Origin: Bacillota bacterium
GTDB lineage: Bacteria > Bacillota > Clostridia > Lachnospirales > Lachnospiraceae
Length of the DNA stretch: 31,046 nt
NCBI GenBank assembly: GCA_023393095.1
Contig: JAEWMT010000125.1
Span: 1 to 31,046, forward strand
Direction: 5' to 3'
Positions 16,382-23,112 of this stretch are shown here, piece by piece. The notes under the pieces were generated by a model. It saw nothing but the letters and a program-made list of their open reading frames with translations. It made no database searches and had not been told where the DNA came from. Numbering within the stretch: the stretch's first letter is position 1; each line of letters starts with the position of its first letter. The position numbers and the translations under genes are program-made.

Positions 16382-17593
16382 TCAGCATTCACGTTTCTTT
16401 TCACAAAGCTCTTCCACTCTCGTCTTAATATCACCATCCAATAAGGAAACGGTAAGGAGTTCATTCTTCGATACCTTATGTATGCTTTGGACTGGTATGT
16501 TATCCTCTCCTACGATTAACGCATATCCCTTACTTAATTTAGACAAAGGAGATAAACCTTCGAGTCGGGCAATGAAAAGCTCAAGCAAATGCCTTTTCTC
16601 CTTGATCTGATGATTCATGCGAAGTAAAAGCTTTTGCTCCGTATCGATAAGAAACTGTCTTTTCTGCCTGATCTGAAACGCCGGGCTGGCGTATAATAAT
16701 CGCAGCTTAAATTCTTTAATTTTATTTTCACTGAGCCTAAGCTTTTGTTGAATTTCCCTGGTCAATTTATGGTGGTAATCTCTGATGATAGCCTGAAAGG
16801 AATTATAATCATTAACCGCAAGCTCAGCTGCTGCTGAAGGTGTTGGTGCCCGCAGATCCGATACAAAATCAGCAATTGTCACATCGGTCTCATGCCCGAC
16901 TGCAGAAATAATCGGGGTGTTACAGGAATAAATCGCCCTCGCTACAATTTCTTCATTGAAGGCCCACAAATCTTCAATAGATCCGCCGCCTCTTCCGACA
17001 ATAATGGTATCAAGTTCCATTTGGTCAAGAACTTTAATTCCTCTTGCCACACTTTCAGCTGAGCCTATTCCCTGAACCTGAGCCGGGTATAAAATCAGCT
17101 GGACATAAGGATTTCTTCTTTTTGAAATATTAATGATATCCTGTAGCGCTGCTCCTGTGGCTGCGGTAACAATACCAACTTTTCTAGGAAATGCCGGAAT
17201 GGACTTTTTATGAGCCTGTTCAAACAAACCTTCCTCTTCCAGAAATCTCTTCAGCCTTTCAAACTTCTCATAAAGTATTCCCTGACCATCCAAAACAATC
17301 TGACTTGCGTAAAGCTGATACTTACCGTCTCTCTCATAAACATTAATGCTTCCCAGAACAATAACACTCTGGCCTTCCTCAAGACGGAAGGTCAATCCCC
17401 TTCTCTGTCCGGCAAACATTACACATGCTAATTGTCCCTGAGCATCCTTCAATGTAAAATAGATATGCCCTGAGGTATGATATTTACAGTTTGAAACCTC
17501 ACCCTTAATATAAATCCGGCTTAAAATCCCATCCCTGATAAACATATTCTTAATATATTGATTAATCTCCGTAACCGAATAAGCCTGTCCCAT
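16382..17593 (-). CDS. xseA: Exodeoxyribonuclease VII large subunit
   Basis: This is the catalytic subunit of exonuclease VII. The start is the ATG at 17591-17593 (GGAGG four bases upstream), giving 403 residues. The frame stays open 147 bp further upstream but that part is not coding-like. The N-terminal OB-fold (SVTEINQYIKNMF to RIYIKGEVSNCKYH and GHIYFTLKD) binds single-stranded DNA. The nuclease domain carries GVVTAATGAALQD-type segments (here VGIVTAATGAALQDI), GRGGGSIEDLWAFNEE and SAVGHETDVTIADFVSD, with a long helical C-terminal region. It is separated from nusB by an unusual gap of over 700 bp. Confidence 0.96.
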   Translation of the reverse strand: MGQAYSVTEINQYIKNMFIRDGILSRIYIKGEVSNCKYHTSGHIYFTLKDAQGQLACVMFAGQRRGLTFRLEEGQSVIVLGSINVYERDGKYQLYASQIVLDGQGILYEKFERLKRFLEEEGLFEQAHKKSIPAFPRKVGIVTAATGAALQDIINISKRRNPYVQLILYPAQVQGIGSAESVARGIKVLDQMELDTIIVGRGGGSIEDLWAFNEEIVARAIYSCNTPIISAVGHETDVTIADFVSDLRAPTPSAAAELAVNDYNSFQAIIRDYHHKLTREIQQKLRLSENKIKEFKLRLLYASPAFQIRQKRQFLIDTEQKLLLRMNHQIKEKRHLLELFIARLEGLSPLSKLSKGYALIVGEDNIPVQSIHKVSKNELLTVSLLDGDIKTRVEELCEKKREC

Positions 17594-18062
17594 TGTACCT
17601 CCGTAATAGCTTGCATAAGGTGTAAACCACTTACAAACTGCCTGCAATAGGCGTATTATTAAAGTTTCCGAGCTTACATTCCAAATAATAGTAATTATAT
17701 CTGACTTTTTATTCCGATACAATATAAATCTAATCTCCAATCTCCGTTAAAGAACAAATATATCTCCATTAAAGAGCTGTCCATTAAAATAAATATTAAT
17801 TATATAATTATAACGATTTATAACAATTAATTCCGTTTATTTTTCTCATCGTAGTTTTGATCTATCACATTTCTTCTTTACCAACTTGTTCAGTTTTATC
17901 AAGATAGTTCATTTATATTATTAAATTCAGTTCCTTCAATACAGTTAAGTTTATATTATCAATTTCAGCTCTATCACCATCGTTAATTATTATAACCATA
18001 ACTCAACTATATCAACTATTTTAATAACTAACTTCAAAATATATATATCACAACTTAAAAAT
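17594..18062. other. AT-rich gap between nusB and xseA
   Basis: This is the xseA-proximal 470 bases of the gap. It is very AT-rich and holds no gene that can be supported. A 29-codon minus-strand frame at 17913-17999 is discussed under rejected items. In B. subtilis folD occupies the corresponding slot; nothing FolD-like was found here. Confidence 0.5.
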
Positions 18063-18244
18063 CATGTTGAGAGTCATAGTAATAATTTTGCGCTGACCGG
18101 CCGACCGAGGGGTCTATGCTTTGTCAAGACTCTGGGAATAATGTGAGTCCAATGGCTCACATTATTCTCATCTCAGAGGCTTGTAAAAAGCATCCCGACG
18201 GGAGGTAAAGGCAAGTCAAAATTATTACTATGACTCTCAACATG
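18063..18244. repeat. 182-bp near-palindromic element with perfect 28-bp terminal inverted repeats
   Basis: The first 28 bases (18063-18090, beginning CATGTTGAGAGTCATAG) are the exact reverse complement of the last 28 (18217-18244). Inside, GC-rich DNA folds further. ATGCTTT/AAAAGCAT, CAAG/CTTG and CTCTG/CAGAG segments (18116-18134 with 18174-18193) lead into a perfect 12-bp stem (18136-18147 with 18156-18167) around an 8-base loop. The GC-rich core contrasts with the flanking AT-rich DNA. Both ends carry CATG, which could be a 4-bp target duplication. A non-autonomous mobile element (MITE) or a structured RNA are the main readings. There is no open frame inside. Confidence 0.8.
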
Positions 18245-18321
18245 TTCAAAGTCTAAATCTTAGTCACATAATCTTCAAAGTCTAAATCTTAGTCGTATAC
18301 TCTTTAAAGTCTAATTGTAAG
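18245..18321. repeat. Tandem 29-bp repeat downstream of nusB
   Basis: Two full 29-base units (18245-18273 and 18274-18302) share an identical 21-base start beginning TTCAAAGTCTAAATC and differ only in the last 8 bases. A third, partial and diverged unit (TTTAAAGTCTAATTGTAAG) occupies 18303-18321. The array fills the space between the palindrome and the nusB stop codon. Confidence 0.7.
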
Positions 18322-18327
18322 AACCAC

Positions 18328-18723
18328 TTACGCCAACTTTGCAAGCACTCCATTAATAAACCCAGATGACTCATCTCCACCGAAGATTTTCGCCAACTCA
18401 ACCGCTTCATTGATCGCTACCTTAACCGGTATGTCCTCATCAAACTTCATCTCATACACTGCCAATCTAAGAATGGACAAATCTACCTTGCTCATACGAT
18501 TTAATTTCCAGCCGCTGGATGCTTCTGATAGTATCTGATCAATTTCCTCCAAATGCTCCACAACAGAGTGGAAGCGCGTTGTCAGATAAGCATATTCCTC
18601 AATCGATGGCTTCTCCAGGGATGCAATATACAATTCCATTTGCTCATCCAATTCACTTGCCTCATGGAAATCCTTACGGAATAACATAAGGAAAATGTGT
18701 TCTCTAATTTCTCTTCTAGTCAC
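18328..18723 (-). CDS. nusB: Transcription antitermination factor NusB
   Basis: This RNA-binding partner of NusE (S10) acts in rRNA antitermination. The 131-residue all-helical protein opens TRREIREHIFLMLFRKDFH, the usual RRxARExAxxxLF pattern. The C-terminal half carries SKVDLSILRLAVYEMKF, IPVKVAINEAVELAKIFGG and the end SSGFINGVLAKL, all strongly conserved. I start it at GTG 18721-18723, which follows AGGAGGA at 8 bases. A longer ATG reading would run through the hairpin at 18749-18782. The hairpin between Asp23 and nusB may attenuate transcription into nusB. Confidence 0.95.
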   Translation of the reverse strand: MTRREIREHIFLMLFRKDFHEASELDEQMELYIASLEKPSIEEYAYLTTRFHSVVEHLEEIDQILSEASSGWKLNRMSKVDLSILRLAVYEMKFDEDIPVKVAINEAVELAKIFGGDESSGFINGVLAKLA

Positions 18724-18748
18724 AGTGCGGCTCCTCCTACATACGAAT

Positions 18749-18782
18749 AAACAACCCTTAGTATCATATCTAAGGGTTGTTT
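18749..18782 (-). terminator. Hairpin/attenuator between the Asp23 gene and nusB
   Basis: A 13-bp perfect stem (AAACAACCCTTAG at 18749-18761 with its complement at 18770-18782) has an 8-base loop. It starts 9 bases after the Asp23 stop. In the direction of transcription it is followed only by TTTATTCG, so it is a weak terminator, an attenuator or a processing site. Confidence 0.55.
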
Positions 18783-18790
18783 GGAATAAT

Positions 18791-19177
18791 TTACTGTTTA
18801 ACAATATTTACTCCGGCTATTCTGATGTTTACTTCTTTCACCTGTAAACCGGTCATATTCTCTATTGCCAACTTCACCTTTTCTTGCACTAATTTTGCAG
18901 TTTCAGGAATGCCATATCCATAATCTAGGGTTAGTGCCATATCAACGGATACTGCATCCGGATCTACAATAACCTTAACCCCTTTGGAAAAGTTTTTCTT
19001 TCCCAGCTTACCGGCAATATCATTCGTAACATTACCAGCAGTTGTTGCTACACCTTTCACTTCTGTTGCTGCAAGACCTGCTATGGCTGCAACTACCTCA
19101 TCAGCTATCTGAACTTCTCCGGTTTTACCGTTCTCATGTATTTTATATGTGTTTCTAGTTTCCGGTCCTTTATTCAC
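18791..19177 (-). CDS. Asp23/Gls24 family protein (YqhY-like)
   Basis: The 128-residue Asp23-family protein carries GEVQIADEVVAAIAGLAATE near the start, then VKVIVDPDAVSVDMALTLDY and VKLAIENMTGLQVKEVNIRI. In B. subtilis the homologue YqhY sits immediately before nusB, the same position as here, and is linked to control of fatty-acid/acetyl-CoA carboxylase activity. That link is knowledge of the family, not shown by this sequence. The start may be GTG (19175-19177, 8 bases after AGGAGG) or the TTG just before it. A well-formed sigma-A promoter lies at 19228-19256. It leads the nusB-to-argR gene run. Confidence 0.92.
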   Translation of the reverse strand: MNKGPETRNTYKIHENGKTGEVQIADEVVAAIAGLAATEVKGVATTAGNVTNDIAGKLGKKNFSKGVKVIVDPDAVSVDMALTLDYGYGIPETAKLVQEKVKLAIENMTGLQVKEVNIRIAGVNIVKQ

Positions 19178-19227
19178 CAATATTACCTCCTAAGTTCCTA
19201 TTGTTATAAGCATTCTTAGAAAAACTC

Positions 19228-19256
19228 ATTATATAGTATTATATCATAATTATCAA
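19228..19256 (-). promoter_or_regulatory. Sigma-A promoter for the Asp23-nusB run
   Basis: On the minus strand TTGATA (19251-19256) and TATAAT (19228-19233) are separated by exactly 17 bases, about 50 bases before the Asp23 start. Both hexamers are near consensus. This is the best promoter for the nusB-xseA-ispA-dxs gene run. Confidence 0.7.
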
Positions 19257-19296
19257 ACATATCAATTACATTTTTAAAAACACATGAGGATACGAA

Positions 19297-20034
19297 TTAC
19301 CAATTGGAGTCCAGATAGATGCCCCATCGTTTATCTCGAAACTGCCAGATGATAATGTAACTGCCACTTGCTTCGTTGCTCCAGGTCCCAATTTCATAAG
19401 CAAAATCAGGTTTTACCATAACCAAACTGTTTTTCTCCAAATTAATATCGAAATCTATGTCATCCATGTAGGAATAGGCATTTGCCAAATTCTCATATCC
19501 CTCATATATCATTCCCCTATTATAATATACAAAATCCTTATTATATAAACACTTCGCCAGATTAAGCACAGAATGTTCATTGGCTAGTTTAACCCATTCT
19601 CTTCTTGCATCATTAATTTTTGAATTTTCTTCTACGTGTGAAGACTTTTTGGCATAAGCATCCACTTCGTGAAACCATTTTCCATCTATCCTATTCCATA
19701 CAAAAAGATATTGGTATTCCACTAAATTATTAAGAGTAAAATGGCCTGTTTCATATGCCATATCCGGATTTTCAATTAACTGAACCCGATAATCAACATA
19801 AAATTCTTTAATCGTACTATTAACAAAGGATGCTCCGTACTGTTTCTTTATACCTGTTAATCCATTGATGTATGGATTTAATTCATAAAAGAGTAAAGCA
19901 CTTTCAATATAGTAATTTGTAATATCAATCTCTCTCGTGCATATTGCATGGGTCCATTTTTTATTAATCATGTCTAATTCTAATAGTATGTCCCCTTTTG
20001 AATGATAATATAATTCACCCTCATTAGAATTCAT
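19297..20034 (-). CDS. Tandem NTF2-like (SnoaL/DUF4440-type) domain protein, 245 aa
   Basis: The start is the ATG at 20032-20034, five bases after a GGGGGG Shine-Dalgarno. The chain is two related halves. The first contains NPDMAYETGHFTL then YLFVWNRIDGKWFHEVDAY (about 89-127). The second contains KPDFAYEIGTWS then SYIIIWQFRDKRWGIYLDSNW (about 208-245). The order of an AYExG strand, then a WxxxDGxW strand and a final Asp is characteristic of NTF2-like cone folds such as DUF4440 and SnoaL, which bind small hydrophobic ligands or form dimers. No signal peptide or catalytic residue set is recognisable. It has no close operon partner; the Asp23 promoter lies immediately downstream. Function is unknown. 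The two copies may act as an internal dimer. Confidence 0.65.
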   Translation of the reverse strand: MNSNEGELYYHSKGDILLELDMINKKWTHAICTREIDITNYYIESALLFYELNPYINGLTGIKKQYGASFVNSTIKEFYVDYRVQLIENPDMAYETGHFTLNNLVEYQYLFVWNRIDGKWFHEVDAYAKKSSHVEENSKINDARREWVKLANEHSVLNLAKCLYNKDFVYYNRGMIYEGYENLANAYSYMDDIDFDINLEKNSLVMVKPDFAYEIGTWSNEASGSYIIIWQFRDKRWGIYLDSNW

Positions 20035-20202
20035 CTTGGCCCCCCGTAGCAATTCATTATATTAGATTATTTAAACTGCTTTGAATATTATATAATAAAT
20101 TTGAAATAAACTCTACTAAAAATTACCTGTATTACCGTATTTATAGTAACTTTATTTTTCCAGAATTGGCGTTATGTTTATTAAAGCGCAGCTAAACGAC
20201 AA

Positions 20203-20328
20203 GCAGGTCAGGTATTAATACACCTGCACGTTTTTCAGATTTTCCGATACCGGAAAGTCTAAAAACTCTTCTTGTTGAGGCGTACCTCAAACCCGTAGCT
20301 TTGGGTCAACTTGGAGCTGTTGACAAAG
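20203..20328. other. Cluster of four consecutive hairpins
   Basis: Four stems follow one another: GCAGGT/ACCTGC (20203-20227, then GTTTTT), an AGATTTTCC/GGAAAGTCT stem-loop (about 20238-20260), TTGAGG/CCTCAA with a CGTA loop (20275-20290), and CTTTGGGTCAAC/GTTGACAAAG (20299-20328, with a GG bulge). Both strands would fold. A short open plus-strand frame without a start covers part of the region. It could be a structured RNA or a relic of a mobile element or its leader. Nothing else was seen in 20053-20202. Confidence 0.4.
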
Positions 20329-20453
20329 CACAAATAAATATAAGTTAGATAAAATCAAGATCTTCAGACATTTAGGGCTAAAATTTCAAAAATGATCCCT
20401 TCGGCGCCATTCAAGACATATTATATCTGTTTTAGATACAATGAGTTTACGGA

Positions 20454-20483
20454 TAAGAGGCAGCGTTCCTGAACTGCCTCTTA
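20454..20483. terminator. Hairpin downstream of the MFS relic
   Basis: A perfect 10-bp stem, TAAGAGGCAG/CTGCCTCTTA, with a 10-base loop lies 12 bases beyond the stop codon of the MFS relic in its direction of reading. No T-run follows, so it may be a decayed terminator. Confidence 0.4.
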
Positions 20484-20494
20484 AGATCTACGTA

Positions 20495-20692
20495 TTAAAT
20501 GTTTTTAAAATCAATCCTGCGAAAATGTTTACGCGAATATAAAGCGATAACACAAGATATAACAGCTGAGCTAAACACAACAACCCACGGTAGCGTAAAA
20601 AAGCGTTCAAACAACTGACCGTAAAGCATTTGCCCTACCGGTTGAGCACAAAGCGCGAGAGCCATAAGACATATATCTTGGAATTTAATTTG
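20495..20692 (-). pseudogene. Relic of the C-terminus of an MFS drug-efflux-type transporter
   Basis: One minus-strand frame reads CLMALALCAQPVGQMLYGQL, then FERFFTLPWVVVFSSA, then VISCVIALYSRKHFRRIDF, and ends at TAA. This gives two hydrophobic helices with the AQPxGQxLYG turn and a basic tail, which is how the last membrane helices of major-facilitator efflux proteins look. Only about 60 codons remain. The frame begins after a TGA (20693-20695) with no ribosome binding site and no preceding helices. It is therefore a truncated remnant, not a gene. Its base composition appears more GC-rich than the flanks, which suggests acquired DNA. Confidence 0.6.
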
Positions 20693-20700
20693 TCAACACA

Positions 20701-20724
20701 AAAAACGATATATTTGTCGTTTTT
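20701..20724. terminator. Small bidirectional hairpin before the 48-aa gene
   Basis: AAAAACGA (20701-20708) pairs with TCGTTTTT (20717-20724) with an 8-base loop, giving A/T-rich tails on both strands. It separates the MFS relic from the small plus-strand gene. Confidence 0.4.
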
Positions 20725-20793
20725 ATTTTTGTGAATGTTTCTCTTATCTTCTGCAAATAATACTTTAACTGTCTATGAAAGGAGCATTCTATT

Positions 20794-20940
20794 ATGAGAA
20801 AAACAAAAAATACATCTTCAAAAAAAGCCGGCAAAAACAGTTTTACAAATAATGTTAGTGATTATAAATATGAACCACAGGTCGAGACCCCTAATCCAAA
20901 GGCTGCATCGAATAATACATTTGATCATCCCAGCAGATAA
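20794..20940 (+). CDS. Small basic hydrophilic protein, 48 aa, possibly spore-associated
   Basis: The ATG at 20794 follows AAAGGAG at 9 bases. The open frame ends in TAA just before a strong terminator, so this is a well-formed small gene. The protein begins MRKTKNTSSKKAGKNSF and continues with YKYEPQVETPNPKAAS, ending FDHPSR. It is strongly basic at the N-terminus, rich in Lys, Asn, Ser and Pro, and has no hydrophobic segment. Small proteins of this composition are common among minor spore proteins of Clostridia. The P-Q-x-E-x-x-x-x-K-A segment recalls small clostridial proteins annotated as CPC_1213 family, but I cannot verify that. A weak TGAATG-type -35 element at 20732 would fit a forespore sigma factor. 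It converges on spoIIIAH. Confidence 0.6.
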   Translation: MRKTKNTSSKKAGKNSFTNNVSDYKYEPQVETPNPKAASNNTFDHPSR

Positions 20941-20963
20941 GAGAGTCCATCCGAATAGATAAA

Positions 20964-21006
20964 GCCTCCTAAACCCTTAAGTTTTGGTGTTTAGGAGGCA
21001 ATTTTA
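20964..21006. terminator. Bidirectional terminator between the 48-aa gene and spoIIIAH
   Basis: The 11-bp perfect stem GCCTCCTAAAC/GTTTAGGAGGC (20964-20974 with 20989-20999) is followed by AATTTTAT on the plus strand and by TTTATCTATT on the minus strand. It serves both the small plus-strand gene and the 3' end of the spoIIIA operon. Confidence 0.75.
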
Positions 21007-21024
21007 TGTAATCCTCATATATAA

Positions 21025-21840
21025 TTATTCTGAAACAACAACGGGAATGATATTAATATTTTTAACCGGAATATTTGTTTCATTTTTTACTACATCTTCA
21101 ATAATGGCGAGCTGTTGTTTAGAAAGACCATCGGAATTGACAACTACTTCTGCTTTATCACCTGTCATGAATACAATTGCATCATCAAAGCCTTTTGCTT
21201 CAAGAAGCAACTCAGCTGCATCTTCTTTATCTGATATCTTGGTTAATTCCGTTATGCCATCAGTAGCTTTCTCTTTTGCCTGAGCTGGTGCTTTCGCACT
21301 TTCGATGATGTCCATATAGGTAGCTGTATCCTTAGCTCTTTTTTGTTCTCTTTCAAGTCTCTTAGATACAAAGAATCCTGAATCAAGTGTTGTGCTAGCA
21401 AGAACTGCTTCTCCTGGTGTACCATCTTTCAGATTTAATTCTCCATTATCGCTGACGTCCTTAGCATTAGCTAAAGCGTCATCATCTGATATATCACTGT
21501 CACCTAATTCATCCGTAGTAGTGGAATTTGTTGTTTTATCCTTAGGCGTTTTTGTTAAATCTGTTGCGGTATTATCTTTATTAGCATCTGTTGTCGTTCC
21601 TTCTTTATTCGTTGTTGTGTTATCGGTTGCAGTCGCGTCCTTATTTGTACCGGTTGTATCGGTAACTACATCTGTTCCATCAACCGCTGTAACATCCGAA
21701 TCTTCTACGGAAGCCTTATCAGCCAGTGATCCTGCATTATCTTTTGTATCCTTATTGGTAAAGCTTAAATACCCAGCAATTACGATCATAATTGCCAGAG
21801 CTGTAATTATAATGCTATTTTTCTTGAATATATTTTTCAT
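21025..21840 (-). CDS. spoIIIAH: Stage III sporulation protein AH
   Basis: SpoIIIAH is the mother-cell protein that meets forespore SpoIIQ across the intermembrane space and forms part of the feeding-tube channel. A short basic start and a single membrane helix (about 8-27) precede an unusually long low-complexity linker (about 41-125) made mainly of Thr, Asp, Asn and Lys. The conserved C-terminal ring-building domain (about 150-271) follows. It contains SGFFVSKRLEREQKRAKDT and DAAELLLEAKGFDDAIVFMT, the family's KOW/FliF-like fold. B. subtilis SpoIIIAH has 218 residues; the 271 here reflect the linker. It is the last gene of the operon, with a terminator 26 bp on. Confidence 0.95.
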   Translation of the reverse strand: MKNIFKKNSIIITALAIMIVIAGYLSFTNKDTKDNAGSLADKASVEDSDVTAVDGTDVVTDTTGTNKDATATDNTTTNKEGTTTDANKDNTATDLTKTPKDKTTNSTTTDELGDSDISDDDALANAKDVSDNGELNLKDGTPGEAVLASTTLDSGFFVSKRLEREQKRAKDTATYMDIIESAKAPAQAKEKATDGITELTKISDKEDAAELLLEAKGFDDAIVFMTGDKAEVVVNSDGLSKQQLAIIEDVVKNETNIPVKNINIIPVVVSE

Positions 21841-21854
21841 TTTAAACCTCCTAA

Positions 21855-22460
21855 TTAATTTGTCCCTTTACCCATCTTTAATACTTTTACCTTATTCGCA
21901 GGTACATCAAATAGTACCTCAGCCGCTTCCATGATCTCCATGACTACATTTGGATTTTCACCGCCTTCAGCGATTACAACGATACCTTCAATCTGTGGTT
22001 CAATTTTCTGGACTATGTAAGGTACTGAATCTCCATTCTCGTCGGTATACAATACGGTACTCTCTTCCCGCTTGAAATTATTCTCCGTCCTGCTTCCACC
22101 CTCCCCGTCATCTTCGTCTAAGCTTTCCTGTGTAGATGGAGTATCCTTTAATGTTACCTTCTTCTCTGAGGCCTTCAAAGTAATCATTACTTCTACGTCA
22201 CCAATACCGGATACTTTTTTTAAGATACTCTTAAGCTTATTTTCTTTTTCTGTTATATAGGTATTCGTATCATAGCTTGTCGTATTCGTATCATTTTTCA
22301 GTATCTTGGTATTAGTAACCGGATTTTTCTTTTCTTTCGTAGTATTAAAGTTAAAAATGCCTGGAAATGATAATAAAATAATAATTAAAATCCCCGCAGC
22401 AAATAACATGATTAATTTTTGCAGACCTATTTCCTTCAGGGAAATTTTCTTTTTTTCCAT
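21855..22460 (-). CDS. spoIIIAG: Stage III sporulation protein AG
   Basis: SpoIIIAG is a membrane protein that builds a large ring in the outer forespore membrane as part of the SpoIIIA-SpoIIQ complex. One membrane helix (about 14-33) is followed by a linker, then a ring-building motif domain with ILKKVSGIGDVEVMITLK. A Glu/Asp/Gly/Ser-rich insert (about 115-135) comes next, and the conserved IEGIVVIAEGGENPNVVMEI ends the domain. It lies one base after the spoIIIAF stop codon and 14 bp before spoIIIAH. Confidence 0.94.
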   Translation of the reverse strand: MEKKKISLKEIGLQKLIMLFAAGILIIILLSFPGIFNFNTTKEKKNPVTNTKILKNDTNTTSYDTNTYITEKENKLKSILKKVSGIGDVEVMITLKASEKKVTLKDTPSTQESLDEDDGEGGSRTENNFKREESTVLYTDENGDSVPYIVQKIEPQIEGIVVIAEGGENPNVVMEIMEAAEVLFDVPANKVKVLKMGKGTN

Positions 22461-22461
22461 G

Positions 22462-23082
22462 TCATCCTCCCTGTATACTAATATTTATATTAGCTGGTTC
22501 CATATTATAGAAGTCCGATAATTCTTTTTTTATACTAATTTCCAGTGGTGAAAGCGCTTTTTCCGGCTTCTTGTCCCCCTCTCCTATTTCAATTTGTTTA
22601 ATATCAACATTTTCAATTTGAAGACTGTTACCCCTTGTCTCTACTGAGTCCTCAACACTTGCAGTGATATCAAATCCTACAATTTCTCCAAAGGTGCTGC
22701 TTTTCGGATTCTTATCAATCTTGATATGATAGGTTTTCATATAAACATTATCCTTAAGAAGCAGTTCCTTCACTTGTGTTTTTATCTTCTTCTCATATTC
22801 AGCAAATACTGCTTCTTCCTGCTCTGTTTCCACCTGCTTAAGCTGGTTTTTGAAATCAGAGGAATCAATTGCAAAATTATTATATTGAAGAAAATAATTC
22901 ATTTTATCCTCAAGCTTCATTAATTTTACTAAAGGTGATACTACAATCAAAACCAGTATCATGCCCGATACAATGCTGACATATTTCTTATAGCTTTTGT
23001 TACCTAGCAGGTTCATAATAACCGTATTAATGATCATATAAATCACAATATTTTTAATCCAGTTAAATACTTCTTCTTCCAT
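22462..23082 (-). CDS. spoIIIAF: Stage III sporulation protein AF
   Basis: This is a component of the SpoIIIA channel with two N-terminal membrane helices (about 6-26 and 35-52), followed by a soluble ring-type domain. Family segments are VFNWIKNIVIYMIINTVI, YKKYVSIVSGMILVLIVVSP, and the C-terminal IENVDIKQIEIGE. I use the ATG at 23080-23082 (GGAG 8 bases upstream). A TTG one codon earlier is also possible. It is followed immediately by spoIIIAG (1-bp spacing). Confidence 0.92.
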   Translation of the reverse strand: MEEEVFNWIKNIVIYMIINTVIMNLLGNKSYKKYVSIVSGMILVLIVVSPLVKLMKLEDKMNYFLQYNNFAIDSSDFKNQLKQVETEQEEAVFAEYEKKIKTQVKELLLKDNVYMKTYHIKIDKNPKSSTFGEIVGFDITASVEDSVETRGNSLQIENVDIKQIEIGEGDKKPEKALSPLEISIKKELSDFYNMEPANINISIQGG

Positions 23083-23112
23083 CAACCTATCTCCATCCTG
23101 TGTCCGGCAAAG

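Noticed and set aside
17913..17999. 29-codon minus-strand frame resembling the N-terminus of the sulfur carrier ThiS (MVIIINDGDRAEIDNIN)
   Set aside because: It is only 28 residues long, lacks a ribosome binding site and the C-terminal Gly-Gly, and lies in very AT-rich DNA. Resemblance is likely chance or at most a relic.
18245..18321. CRISPR array
   Set aside because: Only two full units plus a fragment, directly adjoining without spacers of unique sequence, and no cas genes. It is a simple tandem repeat.
17594..18327. OLE RNA in the isoprenoid gene neighbourhood
   Set aside because: OLE RNA is about 600 nt, has conserved GC-rich motifs and is paired with an OLE-associated membrane protein gene. 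Only a 182-bp palindrome with AT-rich flanks is present and no such protein gene.
20190..20347. Open plus-strand frame of about 48 codons containing FPIPESLKTLLVEAYLKPVA
   Set aside because: No start codon or Shine-Dalgarno, and it overlaps the hairpin cluster. Other frames on the minus strand are equally open in part. Kept as a possible relic only.
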